This document shows positions 7,193 through 15,020 of a DNA stretch of 64,000 bases, in pieces (within the stretch, counting starts at the first letter, position 1; every line of letters begins with the position of its first letter). This stretch comes from JBICIG01 sp043101605 (GTDB lineage Bacteria > Planctomycetota > Phycisphaerae > Phycisphaerales > UBA1924), in the NCBI GenBank assembly GCA_043101605.1, contig JBICIG010000063.1:1-64000 (forward strand), given 5' to 3'. The position numbers were made by a program, and so were the translations under genes. The notes beneath the pieces are model-generated. The model was given only the letters and a program-made list of their open reading frames with translations. It was not told the DNA's origin and ran no database searches.

Positions 7193-9292
7193 TCACGCCG
7201 CCCGCGCGGGCTCGGGATGGGTTCGTTCGCCGGTGGATCGCTCGCGGCGGGGGGCGGCTTCGGGCCGCGTGGCTTCGGCGACGAGCCCGACCGCGTCGAG
7301 GATCAGCGCGACGCGCCCGTCCCCGAGGATCGCCCCGCCCGACACGCCGCGGATCGACGCGCCGCGCGCCCCCAGCGACTTGATGACCACCTGCTGCTGC
7401 CCGAGGATCTCGTCGACCATCACGCAGCAGCGCGTCTCGTTGGCCTCGACGAGCACGAGCAGCGCCCGCGTCGGATCCTGGCAGCCCTCGTCGAGGTTGA
7501 GCACGCGGTTGAGGCGGTAGACCGGGAGCAGCGAACCGCGGATCCTGACCAGTTCGCCGCGCCCGCCGCCGACGGTTGAGAGCTGCGAGCGCTCGGGGCG
7601 GAAGCTCTGCTCGATCGAGAGGGTGGGGATGACATAGCGCTGCGTCCCGACGCGGACGACCATGCCATCGATGATCGCCATGGTCAGGGGCAGGCGCATG
7701 ACGAAGGTCGAGCCCTTGCCGGGCGTCGAGCGGATCTCGCACTTGCCGCGGAGCGACTCGATGTTCCGGCGGACGACATCCATCCCCACGCCCCGCCCCG
7801 AGATGTCGGTGACCTTCTCCGCGGTCGAGAACCCCGGGAGGAAGATCATGTTGTGCACCTCGTCGTCGGGGATCTCCGAAGGGTCGCGGTCGGGCGTGAC
7901 GAGCCCGCGCTCGACGGCCTTGGCGAGGATGCGGTCGCGGCGGAGCCCGCGCCCGTCGTCGATCACTTCAATGAAGATCGACCCCCCCTGGTGATAGGCG
8001 CGGAGCGTCAGCGTCCCCGCCGCCGGCTTGCCGGAGGCGACGCGCTCGCTCTCGGGCTCGATCCCGTGGTCGCAGGCGTTGCGGATCATGTGCACGAGCG
8101 GGTCGGCGATCTCGTCGACGACATTGCGGTCGAGTTCGGTGTCCTCGCCCTCGATGACCAGGTCGATGCGCTTGCCGGCTTTCTGCGACAGGTCGCGCAC
8201 CAGCCGCGCCATCCGCTGGAAGGTCCCGCGGAGCGTAACCATCCGCAGCGACATCGCGACCTCCTGCAGGTCGCGGATGATCTTGCCGGCGTGGGTCAGG
8301 TTGCGCTGCACGCGCTGATCGCTCAGCGAGGCGACCGCCGGGTCCTGCACGACCATCTGCTGGGCGATGACCAGCTCGCCGACCATGTCGACCAGCCGGT
8401 CCATCCGCGCGGTGCTGACCTTCACCGTCTGCTCCAGGCGCCGCCGACCCGGCTCGCCGGTGGACGGTGCGGGAGCGTCATCGCTCTCGGACTCGGGCGA
8501 GGCGGCGGGAGACCCGTCGGCGGGCCCGCCCGCGGGCGGCTCCGACGGCGCGAGTGCGGCCTTGGCGTCGAGCGCCGATTCCAGATCGCGCACCAGCCCG
8601 GACAGCTCGCCGATCGTCGGCACGCGCCCTCCGCCGAGCGCTCCGACCAGTTGCCCCATCAGGTCGCACGAGCGGAGCGTGAGGTTGATCCGCGGCCGGT
8701 CGAGACTGAGCGTGCGGCTGCGGGCCGCGTCGAGCAGCGTCTCGGCGGCGTGGGCAAGCTCGACGATCGGTGTCAGCACCATGAACCCGGCCACGCCCTT
8801 GATGGTGTGGAACGCGCGGAACACGGTGTTGATCGATTCGAGATCGTCCGGGTCGGCGTCGACGGCCAGCAGCGCCTCTTCCGACGCGGCCAGGTGCTCG
8901 CGAGCCTCGCACAGAAAGTCCGCCAGGTTCTCGTCCCCGTCGGCTCCCGAGAGATCCACCGGCTGACTGGCGTCCGCGGCGGGCGCCGGAATGTCCGCGG
9001 GCGCGACCATGTTCCCGTCGGGCACCCCGTCGTCGCCGCGGAGCATGCGGCTCTCGAGCTCGGCAAAGAGCCCCCGCACCTGTTCGAGCGCCGAGAACGC
9101 ATCCTCGACCTCGTGCAGGATCATCTGTTCGATCAGGTCGCTGGCTCGCTCGATCGCTTCGAGCGCCCCGGGCCCGGCGCACGCCCTCGCCTCGGCGAGC
9201 CGCTCGTGCACCTCGGCGAGCCGACGCGGGTCCTCGGCGTCGGCGGCGGCGAGGCTGCGGGCGATGTTCTCGAGCGCATTCTCAATGCTCAC
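7193..9292 (-). CDS. cheA: Chemotaxis histidine kinase CheA
   Basis: 699 residues from a GTG at 9292 that has AAGGGG upstream; an in-frame ATG 39 codons earlier gives an Arg-rich extension unlike CheA and is rejected. The order is: an N-terminal helical segment of about 110 residues, a Pro/Ala linker, an Hpt domain with phospho-accepting His162 (AFHTIKGVAGF), and a Pro/Ser/Glu linker with no obvious CheY-binding P2 domain. Then come the dimerisation helices (RMDRLVDMVGELVIAQQ), an ATPase domain with the N box HMIRNACDHG, and a C-terminal CheW-like domain. It heads the operon, so expression of the whole pathway should start upstream of 9292. The extra N-terminal helical segment before Hpt is unusual. 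Confidence 0.95.
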   Translation of the reverse strand: MSIENALENIARSLAAADAEDPRRLAEVHERLAEARACAGPGALEAIERASDLIEQMILHEVEDAFSALEQVRGLFAELESRMLRGDDGVPDGNMVAPADIPAPAADASQPVDLSGADGDENLADFLCEAREHLAASEEALLAVDADPDDLESINTVFRAFHTIKGVAGFMVLTPIVELAHAAETLLDAARSRTLSLDRPRINLTLRSCDLMGQLVGALGGGRVPTIGELSGLVRDLESALDAKAALAPSEPPAGGPADGSPAASPESESDDAPAPSTGEPGRRRLEQTVKVSTARMDRLVDMVGELVIAQQMVVQDPAVASLSDQRVQRNLTHAGKIIRDLQEVAMSLRMVTLRGTFQRMARLVRDLSQKAGKRIDLVIEGEDTELDRNVVDEIADPLVHMIRNACDHGIEPESERVASGKPAAGTLTLRAYHQGGSIFIEVIDDGRGLRRDRILAKAVERGLVTPDRDPSEIPDDEVHNMIFLPGFSTAEKVTDISGRGVGMDVVRRNIESLRGKCEIRSTPGKGSTFVMRLPLTMAIIDGMVVRVGTQRYVIPTLSIEQSFRPERSQLSTVGGGRGELVRIRGSLLPVYRLNRVLNLDEGCQDPTRALLVLVEANETRCCVMVDEILGQQQVVIKSLGARGASIRGVSGGAILGDGRVALILDAVGLVAEATRPEAAPRRERSTGERTHPEPARAA

Positions 9293-9614
9293 CGGCGTCC
9301 CCTTCTTGGCTCGGCGTGTACCCGCCGACCGATTCGGGCGGATCCATCGTCGCCCCGATGAGGCGGGTTGAGCGACAGCGATGGATGTCCACCGAATTGG
9401 GCGAACCACCGGGGCGAGGGCTCACGCCCGTGCCAGAGGAACTGCCGGTTGGGGTGCATCCAGACCGGCGTCCCGCGACGGTTCGACTTGCGCGGCGGAT
9501 TGAGACCCGCTCTCAATCTCACCTCGGAGCGCCCGCGCGGGCTCGATTCTCTTGAGTTGCGCGGCCCGGTCCATTTAGGATCAAGTGGGTCCGGGTGATC
9601 TACCGGGAGGGGCT
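9293..9614. other. Divergent intergenic region between cheA and the 9654 gene
   Basis: About 320 bases without a convincing gene; the open frames crossing it are short and Arg-rich. It must hold the promoter of the che operon on the minus strand, but I found no clear sigma-70 or FliA-type motif there. A plausible plus-strand promoter lies near 9552-9581. Confidence 0.5.
9552..9581 (+). promoter_or_regulatory. Candidate sigma-70-type promoter for 9615/9654
   Basis: TTGAGT at 9552-9557 and TAGGAT at 9576-9581 are separated by 18 bases and lie about 34 bases before a small open frame with a strong ribosome binding site. The match to consensus is partial, and this is inferred from sequence alone. 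Confidence 0.35.
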
Positions 9615-9653
9615 ATGAGACTCAGCACGACCAAGCGTGAGCACGCAGGGTAG
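9615..9653 (+). CDS. Possible 12-residue leader peptide
   Basis: ATG at 9615 follows the strong Shine-Dalgarno GGGAGGGGCT. It opens a 12-codon frame, MRLSTTKREHAG, whose TAG abuts the ATG of the next gene (TAGATG). This geometry allows translational coupling or a small regulatory leader. The peptide has no run of a single amino acid that would suggest classical attenuation. It could also be a decayed earlier start, or chance. Confidence 0.35.
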   Translation: MRLSTTKREHAG

Positions 9654-10451
9654 ATGATCCGCATCTTCGCCGCGGCGCTGTCTCTGTTCGCCTGCTCGAT
9701 CACGACCCGCGCGGATCAGACGACGATCACCACGATCGCCGACAACACGCTGTTCTCAGAGTCGGCCGACCTGAGCAACGGCGCGGGCGACTACCTGTTC
9801 GCGGGGCGCATCAACGGCGATCCGGTCCGGCGCGGGCTCGTCAAGTTCGACATCGCCGGCGCCATCCCCGCGGGTTCGGTTGTCACCGATGTCCAACTGT
9901 CGCTCTACATGTCGCGGTCGAAGCAGACCTTCGACCCGGTCGGCGTCCACCTCGTGCTCGCCGACTGGGGCGAGGGCGCGTCCGACGCCACCGGCGAGGA
10001 GGGTGCCGGCGCTCCGGCCGAGCAGGACGACGCGACCTGGCAGTACCGCTTCTACGACGCGATCAGCCCGCCTTCCTCGCCCGCGTGGGGCTCGCCCGGC
10101 GGCGACTTCGACCCCACGCCCAGCGCCAGCGTCATCGTCGGCGACGAGGGGCAGTACTACGACTGGACCAGCGCCGCGATGGTCAGCGATGTGCAGGGCT
10201 GGCTCGATGATCCGGGGTCCAACTTCGGCTGGATGCTCGTCGGCGACGAGACCACCCGCCGCACCGCCGCGCGGTTCGACGCACCGCCGGACCCAGAATG
10301 CGCCCGCCGCTGGCCAGATGCCACCAGTACGGCCGGAAACCGGGCCGCATCCTTACAACGCGGAGCCGGGTCACCAATTCGACACCAAACGTTGCACCCC
10401 ATTTTCGCGCGCCATCGAGCCGCGTTGGGCCCGCCGATTTGCTCGCGGTGA
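9654..10451 (+). CDS. Secreted DNRLRE-like domain protein, 3' end apparently decayed
   Basis: 265 residues. Residues 1-20 form a signal peptide (MIRIFAAALSLFACSITTRA). Residues 21-215 resemble the extracellular DNRLRE-type beta domain common in planctomycetes: TTITTIADNTLFS, then RRGLVKFDIAGAIPAGSVV, ending in GWLDDP...GWMLVGDE near 190-204. Members normally finish with a RFDSRE-like strand and a sorting tail. Here the match fades after TAARFDA (about base 10285) into an Arg/Pro-rich stretch with unfavourable codons, including TTA. No other frame restores a tail. I infer a frameshift or partial deletion near 10285-10300; no function beyond surface location can be given. Confidence 0.6.
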   Translation: MIRIFAAALSLFACSITTRADQTTITTIADNTLFSESADLSNGAGDYLFAGRINGDPVRRGLVKFDIAGAIPAGSVVTDVQLSLYMSRSKQTFDPVGVHLVLADWGEGASDATGEEGAGAPAEQDDATWQYRFYDAISPPSSPAWGSPGGDFDPTPSASVIVGDEGQYYDWTSAAMVSDVQGWLDDPGSNFGWMLVGDETTRRTAARFDAPPDPECARRWPDATSTAGNRAASLQRGAGSPIRHQTLHPIFARHRAALGPPICSR

Positions 10452-10520
10452 TCCCGGCTCATCCCTCCGGCCCCCGCAGAAAGACCGGGCCTCCGGAAGC
10501 GCGGACCTCGCAAACGCACC

Positions 10521-10535
10521 GAACCGAATCGGTTC
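10521..10535. promoter_or_regulatory. Perfect 7+7 palindrome upstream of the 10615 gene
   Basis: GAACCGA-A-TCGGTTC is a perfect inverted repeat with a one-base centre, about 80 bases before the ATG at 10615. Its position fits an operator or a small hairpin; no regulator is recognised. Confidence 0.3.
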
Positions 10536-10614
10536 CAACCTTGTTCGGCAATCGAGGATCTGTTTAGCTGGAATCGGACTCGGGACTCTGGCATCGCACC
10601 AAAGGAGATCGAGC

Positions 10615-11970
10615 ATGCGACACGCCGCCTGTCTGACACTCGCCGCGGGACTGGCCATTTCGTCCAATGCCGTTGCCGATCCCGGCGACTGGATCTTCAT
10701 CAAGATCGCCGACACCACGACCTCGGACTTCACCAACTTCTTCGCGCCGGCGCTCAACAACGACCGAAAGATGGTCGTTCAGGCCACCAGCACGATCACC
10801 GGGGAGGGCATGCACCACTGGAACGGGAAGAACACGTTCTCGCTGCTCCGCGTGATGGCCAACAACTCCACGATCGGCGAGTGGGGCATCGACGATTCCG
10901 GGCGGGGCGCGTTCGCCTCTCAGGGGCAGGGCGTCTTCCACGGGGGGCCCGGCCAGGTTGAGACCAAGTTCGACAGCTTGGGCCCGCTCAACATCGGCAC
11001 GGCCCAGATGCGCAAACAGGTCAACAGCGACGGCAACATGGCGGTCTCGGGCACCCAGGCCGGCGGCAGCAACACCATGGTGTCCTTCGTCGAGGATGGC
11101 GCACTGACGAACTCCGAGGTCCGCATCGCCGACAACACGAGCCCGGGATCGCCCTTCTCGTGGGTCGGGCTTGCCCGCATCAACGACGAGAACCGGGTGT
11201 ACTTCGTCGCGCTCACGCCGACCAATGTGCAGCAGTTGCACGCCGGCGACCCGGCCGCCGGTGTCAACAACTCGCTCCTGATGGTCAACGCCGCCACCAC
11301 CAGCCTCAAAGACATCGCCGACTTCGATGTCAACGCCGACGACGAAATGCTCATCAGAGGCCGCAACGATCTCCTCCGCGACACACTCTTTTACATCGAT
11401 GCCGACGGCAACCTCTCGGAGTGGATCGTCTTCGGCTCTCCATTCACCGAACTGGCCAACCCCGTTGCACCGAACATCAACAATGTGGGCGATCGAGCCT
11501 TCCAGGCCGGCTCCACGCGCTGGACGGGCTCGGGCGAATGGGGCATCTTTACCGGGCCCGATCACGACGACGACCGCGTCATCGGGCACGACGACCCGCT
11601 CTTCGGCGGCACCGTCGCGACCGCCGTCATGATCGTCGGCGGGTTGAGCGAAGAGAGCGACATCGGCTTCTACTACCGACTGACATCGGGGGAACAGGGG
11701 ATCGCCATCGCGGTGGGACGCCCGGACTGCGAGGCCGACCTCACCGGCAGCAGCGACCCGAACTCAGCCGACTACGGAGATCCGGACGGCGACGCGGACG
11801 GAGACGATTTCTTCTTCTTCCTCGACGCCTTCGCCGCCGAAGACCTCCGCCACTGCGACTTCACGGGCTCATCCGATCCCAACGAACCGACGTATGCCTA
11901 CCCCGACCTCGATTGCGACGGCGACGACTTCTTCTTCTACCTCGACGCGTTCGCCCAGGGCTGCCCGTAA
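10615..11970 (+). CDS. Secreted protein with two tandem GC-type dockerin-like repeats
   Basis: 451 residues from an ATG with AAAGGAGAT nine bases upstream; the frame is open further upstream but without coding character. Signal peptide MRHAACLTLAAGLAISSNAVA. The body (22-370) is a beta-rich, Asp/Asn/Gly-rich extracellular domain with repeated units such as INDENRVYFVAL and ...GDRAFQAGS; it may be a propeller-like fold of a type common in Phycisphaerales (inference). The C-terminus has two copies of the acidic module: DLTGSSDPNSADYGDPDGD then GDDFFFFLDAFA, and DFTGSSDPNEPTYAYPD then GDDFFFYLDAFAQGCP. The Asp-rich loops suggest calcium binding and the Phe cluster a packing surface. No catalytic motif was seen. 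Confidence 0.85.
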   Translation: MRHAACLTLAAGLAISSNAVADPGDWIFIKIADTTTSDFTNFFAPALNNDRKMVVQATSTITGEGMHHWNGKNTFSLLRVMANNSTIGEWGIDDSGRGAFASQGQGVFHGGPGQVETKFDSLGPLNIGTAQMRKQVNSDGNMAVSGTQAGGSNTMVSFVEDGALTNSEVRIADNTSPGSPFSWVGLARINDENRVYFVALTPTNVQQLHAGDPAAGVNNSLLMVNAATTSLKDIADFDVNADDEMLIRGRNDLLRDTLFYIDADGNLSEWIVFGSPFTELANPVAPNINNVGDRAFQAGSTRWTGSGEWGIFTGPDHDDDRVIGHDDPLFGGTVATAVMIVGGLSEESDIGFYYRLTSGEQGIAIAVGRPDCEADLTGSSDPNSADYGDPDGDADGDDFFFFLDAFAAEDLRHCDFTGSSDPNEPTYAYPDLDCDGDDFFFYLDAFAQGCP

Positions 11971-12013
11971 CGACTCGCCCGTCTCGCCAAGGGCCCGTGC
12001 CCACAGAAACACC

Positions 12014-12043
12014 AACGGCGTCCGGACGGGTCCGGACGCCGTT
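12014..12043. terminator. Hairpin between the 10615 gene and tmRNA
   Basis: AACGGCGTCCGGA and TCCGGACGCCGTT form a perfect 13-bp stem around the loop CGGG, followed on the plus strand by TCTCGTT. It sits between the converging 10615 gene and the tmRNA gene, so it probably terminates both. Confidence 0.7.
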
Positions 12044-12053
12044 TCTCGTTCAA

Positions 12054-12399
12054 TGGAGCCGGGGGGAATCGAACCCCCGTCCCGTGACAGTCAGCAGGGC
12101 GCCTCTACGTGTGTAGTCGATGGTTTGATCTCGGCTTCGGGGCGACCATCGACAGCCTCCCTCTCGGCCCAGCACCCGGGAACCTCCTCGCCCACACGCC
12201 CGGGGGCGCCACGCGTGAGCCAGCCCGATGATCGTCATCACCCGCCCCATCGGGCGTCAGGCGGGTGATGCACGGCGATTACGCCGCGAGAGCGTACTGC
12301 GGTTCGGCAGTTATTAGTGTGCGTGCTTTTTACGAGGCCAGCACGCCCCTCGACACGCCACGCCAAGCCTTCCCTGCCCGGTCGATACCGATCGGCCCC
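12054..12399 (-). ncRNA. ssrA: Transfer-messenger RNA (tmRNA)
   Basis: 346 nt. The 5' end GGGGCCG pairs perfectly (one G-U) with the 3' end CGGCTCC-A as a 7-bp acceptor stem. The T arm ACGGGGGTTCGATTCCCCC is present. CCA is not encoded: TTG follows the discriminator A. The tag frame at 12308-12279 reads GCC GAA CCG CAG TAC GCT CTC GCG GCG TAA, giving the degradation tag AEPQYALAA with the usual YALAA ending recognised by ClpXP-type proteases. GC-rich helices between tag and 3' domain fit pseudoknots. One-piece form; no permutation. It rescues ribosomes stalled on broken messages together with SmpB, which is not in this window. Confidence 0.95.
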
Positions 12400-12529
12400 A
12401 AGCGACCCTCGCTCCCCGAGAGCCTTCCCCGCACACGCCGACCGGTCGGCACGCACGAGACGCGGGCCCCGAGCCCGCTCGCGCCCCGGCACCCGTCGCC
12501 GGGCGCCGCCACGCTCTCTATCGTAGGTC

Positions 12530-13492
12530 GTGACCGCTCACGCCAATCCAACCTCCTGCTACAACGCCCCAAACCCCGCAGATGTTCACCCGGCGCCCGA
12601 TCACTCCTGCCTCCCCCCCGACACCCCCTCCCCCAACCCGCCGCCGCCCGGTTCCCGAGGCAACAACCTCCGCCTCCCCACGCCCGAGCGACTCGCCACC
12701 GCGACCGCCCGCGCCCTGCCCGACTTCATCATCCTCGGCGCCATGAAAGCCGGCACCACCGCGCTCTTCCGCATGCTGCGCACCCACCCGCGCTTCGCCC
12801 CTCCGATCCAGAAGGAACTCCACTTCTTCGACCTTCCCAACCGCTACGCGCAGGGGCTCGACTGGTACCGAGCCTTCTTCCCCTTGCGCGACCGGCTCGA
12901 ACGCCGCCCCGCCTCCCCCCGAGGCGTCACGGGTGAATCCAGCCCCTACTACCTCTACCACCCCCACGCCGCCGCACGCATCGCCCGGGACCTCCCCCAC
13001 ACCCGCTTCGTCGTCCTGCTGCGCGATCCCGCCGCCCGCGCCATCTCCCACTACTTCCACGCCCAGCGCAAGGGCTGGGAGAACCGCCCGATCGAGCAGG
13101 CTTTCGACGAGGAACTCGCCGACCCCGCCGCCCTGCACCGCCCCGTCGCCAACAACCCCAACCTCCTCTTTCCCCGGCATCAGATCCGCAGCTATGTCCA
13201 CCGCGGGCAGTACGCCGACCAGCTCGAGACCTGGCTCGGCGTGATCCCGCGCGATCGCTTCCTCATCCTCCAAGCCGAGTCGTTCTTTGCCGATCCCGTC
13301 GCGATCTGCCGCCGCGTCCAGTCCTTTCTCTGGCTCAACCCCATCTCGCTCGCCCCCCCTCGCAAGGTCAACAAGGGCCGGTACGACCGCTCGTCGATCG
13401 CCCCGGTCGAACGCCGCCTCCGCGACTACTACGCCCCGCACAATGAACGCCTGTTCGATCTCCTGAACACCCGATACCCCTGGCCCGAGTAG
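12530..13492 (+). CDS. Sulfotransferase, heparan-sulfate-type fold
   Basis: 320 residues. Transfers sulfate from PAPS to a carbohydrate or other acceptor. The PAPS 5'-phosphosulfate loop ILGAMKAGTTALFRML lies near 68-83, and the 3'-phosphate motif VVLLRDPAARAISHYFHAQ near 160-178. KELHFFD near 100 and RYAQGLDWYRAFF are also typical of the family. The GTG start comes two codons after an in-frame TAG, and no other start occurs before Met72, so this start is effectively forced. The first 60 residues are Pro/Asn-rich and unconserved-looking. Acceptor unknown; a role in surface polysaccharide decoration is inference. Confidence 0.85.
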   Translation: MTAHANPTSCYNAPNPADVHPAPDHSCLPPDTPSPNPPPPGSRGNNLRLPTPERLATATARALPDFIILGAMKAGTTALFRMLRTHPRFAPPIQKELHFFDLPNRYAQGLDWYRAFFPLRDRLERRPASPRGVTGESSPYYLYHPHAAARIARDLPHTRFVVLLRDPAARAISHYFHAQRKGWENRPIEQAFDEELADPAALHRPVANNPNLLFPRHQIRSYVHRGQYADQLETWLGVIPRDRFLILQAESFFADPVAICRRVQSFLWLNPISLAPPRKVNKGRYDRSSIAPVERRLRDYYAPHNERLFDLLNTRYPWPE

Positions 13493-13567
13493 CCTCCACT
13501 CTGCTTTCCGCCCCACCACTCCACCACCCCACGACTCCCCACCTCCCACCTCCCGACTCCCTTTCCC

Positions 13568-14377
13568 ATGCCCGACCATCTCGCCATCTGGGTCATCCTC
13601 CCCGCGGCCGGCTCGAGCTCGCGCTTCAGCACCGACCCGCTCGCCCCCCGCTCCAAGCTCGATGAAGATCTCGGCGGGCGCCCCGTCCTCCAACGCTCCA
13701 TCGAGCTCTTCCACACCCGCCCGGAGGTCGCCGGCGTCATCGTCGCGGGCCCGCGCGACGACGAGGCCTTCGCCGCCTTCCAACTCCGCCACGCCGACAA
13801 GATCGCCCTGCTCGGCGGCACCCTCTGCCGGGGCGGGAAGTCCCACCGCTCCGAGACCGTCGCCGCCGCACTCGCCCTCGTGCCGCAGTCGGCCACCCAC
13901 ATCGCCGTCCACGACGCCGCCCGCCCCGCCACGCCGCCGGACCTCATCGACCGCGTCTTCGAAGCCGCCCGCCGCCATCCTGCGGTCATCCCGGCGGTCG
14001 CCGTGCCCGACACGATCAAGCGGGCGACCGAGCCCGAGAAGATCGACGCCCCGCACGATCCCCTCGCCGCGGTGCTGGGCCAGGCGCCCGCTGAAGCCAC
14101 CGCCCGGTTCGTCGACCAGACGCTCGACCGCGCCCGCCTCGTCGCCGTTCAGACGCCGCAGGTCTTCGCCGCCGATCTCCTCCGCCGCGCCTACGCCCAG
14201 CCCGATCCGATCGCGACCGACGATGCCCACCTGGTCGAGCGTCTGGGCGAGCGTGTCGCCCTCATCGAGGGAGACGCGAGGAACCTCAAGATCACCACGC
14301 CGACCGACCTGGCGATCGTCCGCGCCGTTCTCGGGCTCGCGGGTCCGGCCGCGCGGGCGGCTCACAAAAAGTTCTGA
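13568..14377 (+). CDS. ispD: 2-C-methyl-D-erythritol 4-phosphate cytidylyltransferase
   Basis: 269 residues. Third step of the MEP isoprenoid pathway: CTP plus MEP gives CDP-ME. The CTP-binding motif ILPAAGSSSRF is at 10-20, GGKSHRSETV near 89-98, the substrate loop VHDAARPATPP near 117-127, and VAVQTPQVFAADLL near 194. The protein is about 40 residues longer than the E. coli enzyme because of insertions near 22-30 and 155-185. It starts 75 bases after the sulfotransferase on the same strand, probably by chance. No ispF follows. Confidence 0.9.
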   Translation: MPDHLAIWVILPAAGSSSRFSTDPLAPRSKLDEDLGGRPVLQRSIELFHTRPEVAGVIVAGPRDDEAFAAFQLRHADKIALLGGTLCRGGKSHRSETVAAALALVPQSATHIAVHDAARPATPPDLIDRVFEAARRHPAVIPAVAVPDTIKRATEPEKIDAPHDPLAAVLGQAPAEATARFVDQTLDRARLVAVQTPQVFAADLLRRAYAQPDPIATDDAHLVERLGERVALIEGDARNLKITTPTDLAIVRAVLGLAGPAARAAHKKF

Positions 14378-14605
14378 GGTCAATCCCCCCAAGCCACTTG
14401 AAGTGCGGTCGGGCGGCCTCTACTCTTCCCACGCTGCGCCGGCGGCGGACGCGTGCAGCCCCTTGGGGAATCCCGAGCCTCGTCTGGACTCGGAATCACC
14501 GCAAGCGCTCGGCTGATCCTCTCAGCCACCTCGCTCTCCCTCATATCACACCCGTGAAGTTGCGCGTCCACCGCGCAGACTTTCAGCTCGAAAGGGGTTG
14601 GGTCT

Positions 14606-15019
14606 GTGTCCACTATTGGTAAGCATTGCATTCTCGAGCTCTACGGCTGCTCGCCGGAGATGCTCAACGATCCCGACGGCCTCCTCGCCGCCATGAAGCA
14701 CGCCGCCACCAGCGCCGGTGCCACTTGGCTCGATTCGGTCTGTCACCACTTCAACCCCCAGGGCGTCACCGCCCTCGGGCTCCTCGCCGAGTCCCACATC
14801 TCCATCCACACCTGGCCCGAGCTCGGCTACGCCTCGGCCGATGTCTTCACCTGCGGCGACCACACCGACCCCAAGCTCGCCTGCGAGATCCTCGCCAAGG
14901 CCGTCGGTGCCGCCAGCATCGAGATCCGCTCCTTCGAGCGGGCCGCACGCTTCACCGGCGCCGACCTCACACCCGCCGGCGTCATCCGTGAACCCCTGAC
15001 CACCTCCACCCGGGCCTGA
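14606..15019 (+). CDS. speD: S-adenosylmethionine decarboxylase proenzyme
   Basis: 137 residues, the short bacterial class. It provides decarboxylated SAM for spermidine synthesis. Self-cleavage should occur between Glu62 and Ser63 in AESHISIHTWPE, turning Ser63 into the catalytic pyruvoyl group; His68 and Cys83 (VFTCGDH) are the conserved processing residues. The GTG start has AAAGGGG upstream and gives the canonical N-terminus MSTIGKHCILELYGC. One base separates it from speE, so the two form an operon. The 228 bases upstream (14378-14605) show no gene and should contain the promoter. Confidence 0.95.
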   Translation: MSTIGKHCILELYGCSPEMLNDPDGLLAAMKHAATSAGATWLDSVCHHFNPQGVTALGLLAESHISIHTWPELGYASADVFTCGDHTDPKLACEILAKAVGAASIEIRSFERAARFTGADLTPAGVIREPLTTSTRA

Positions 15020-15020
15020 C

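Noticed and set aside
9293..9400. FliA-type (sigma-28) promoter before cheA
   Set aside because: A TCAA and a GCGACGAT occur in tandem on the minus strand, but spacing and matches are too poor to claim.
14378..14605. Possible riboswitch upstream of speD
   Set aside because: Only short GC-rich hairpins such as CCGAG...CTCGG are visible; no known SAM or polyamine riboswitch core was recognised.
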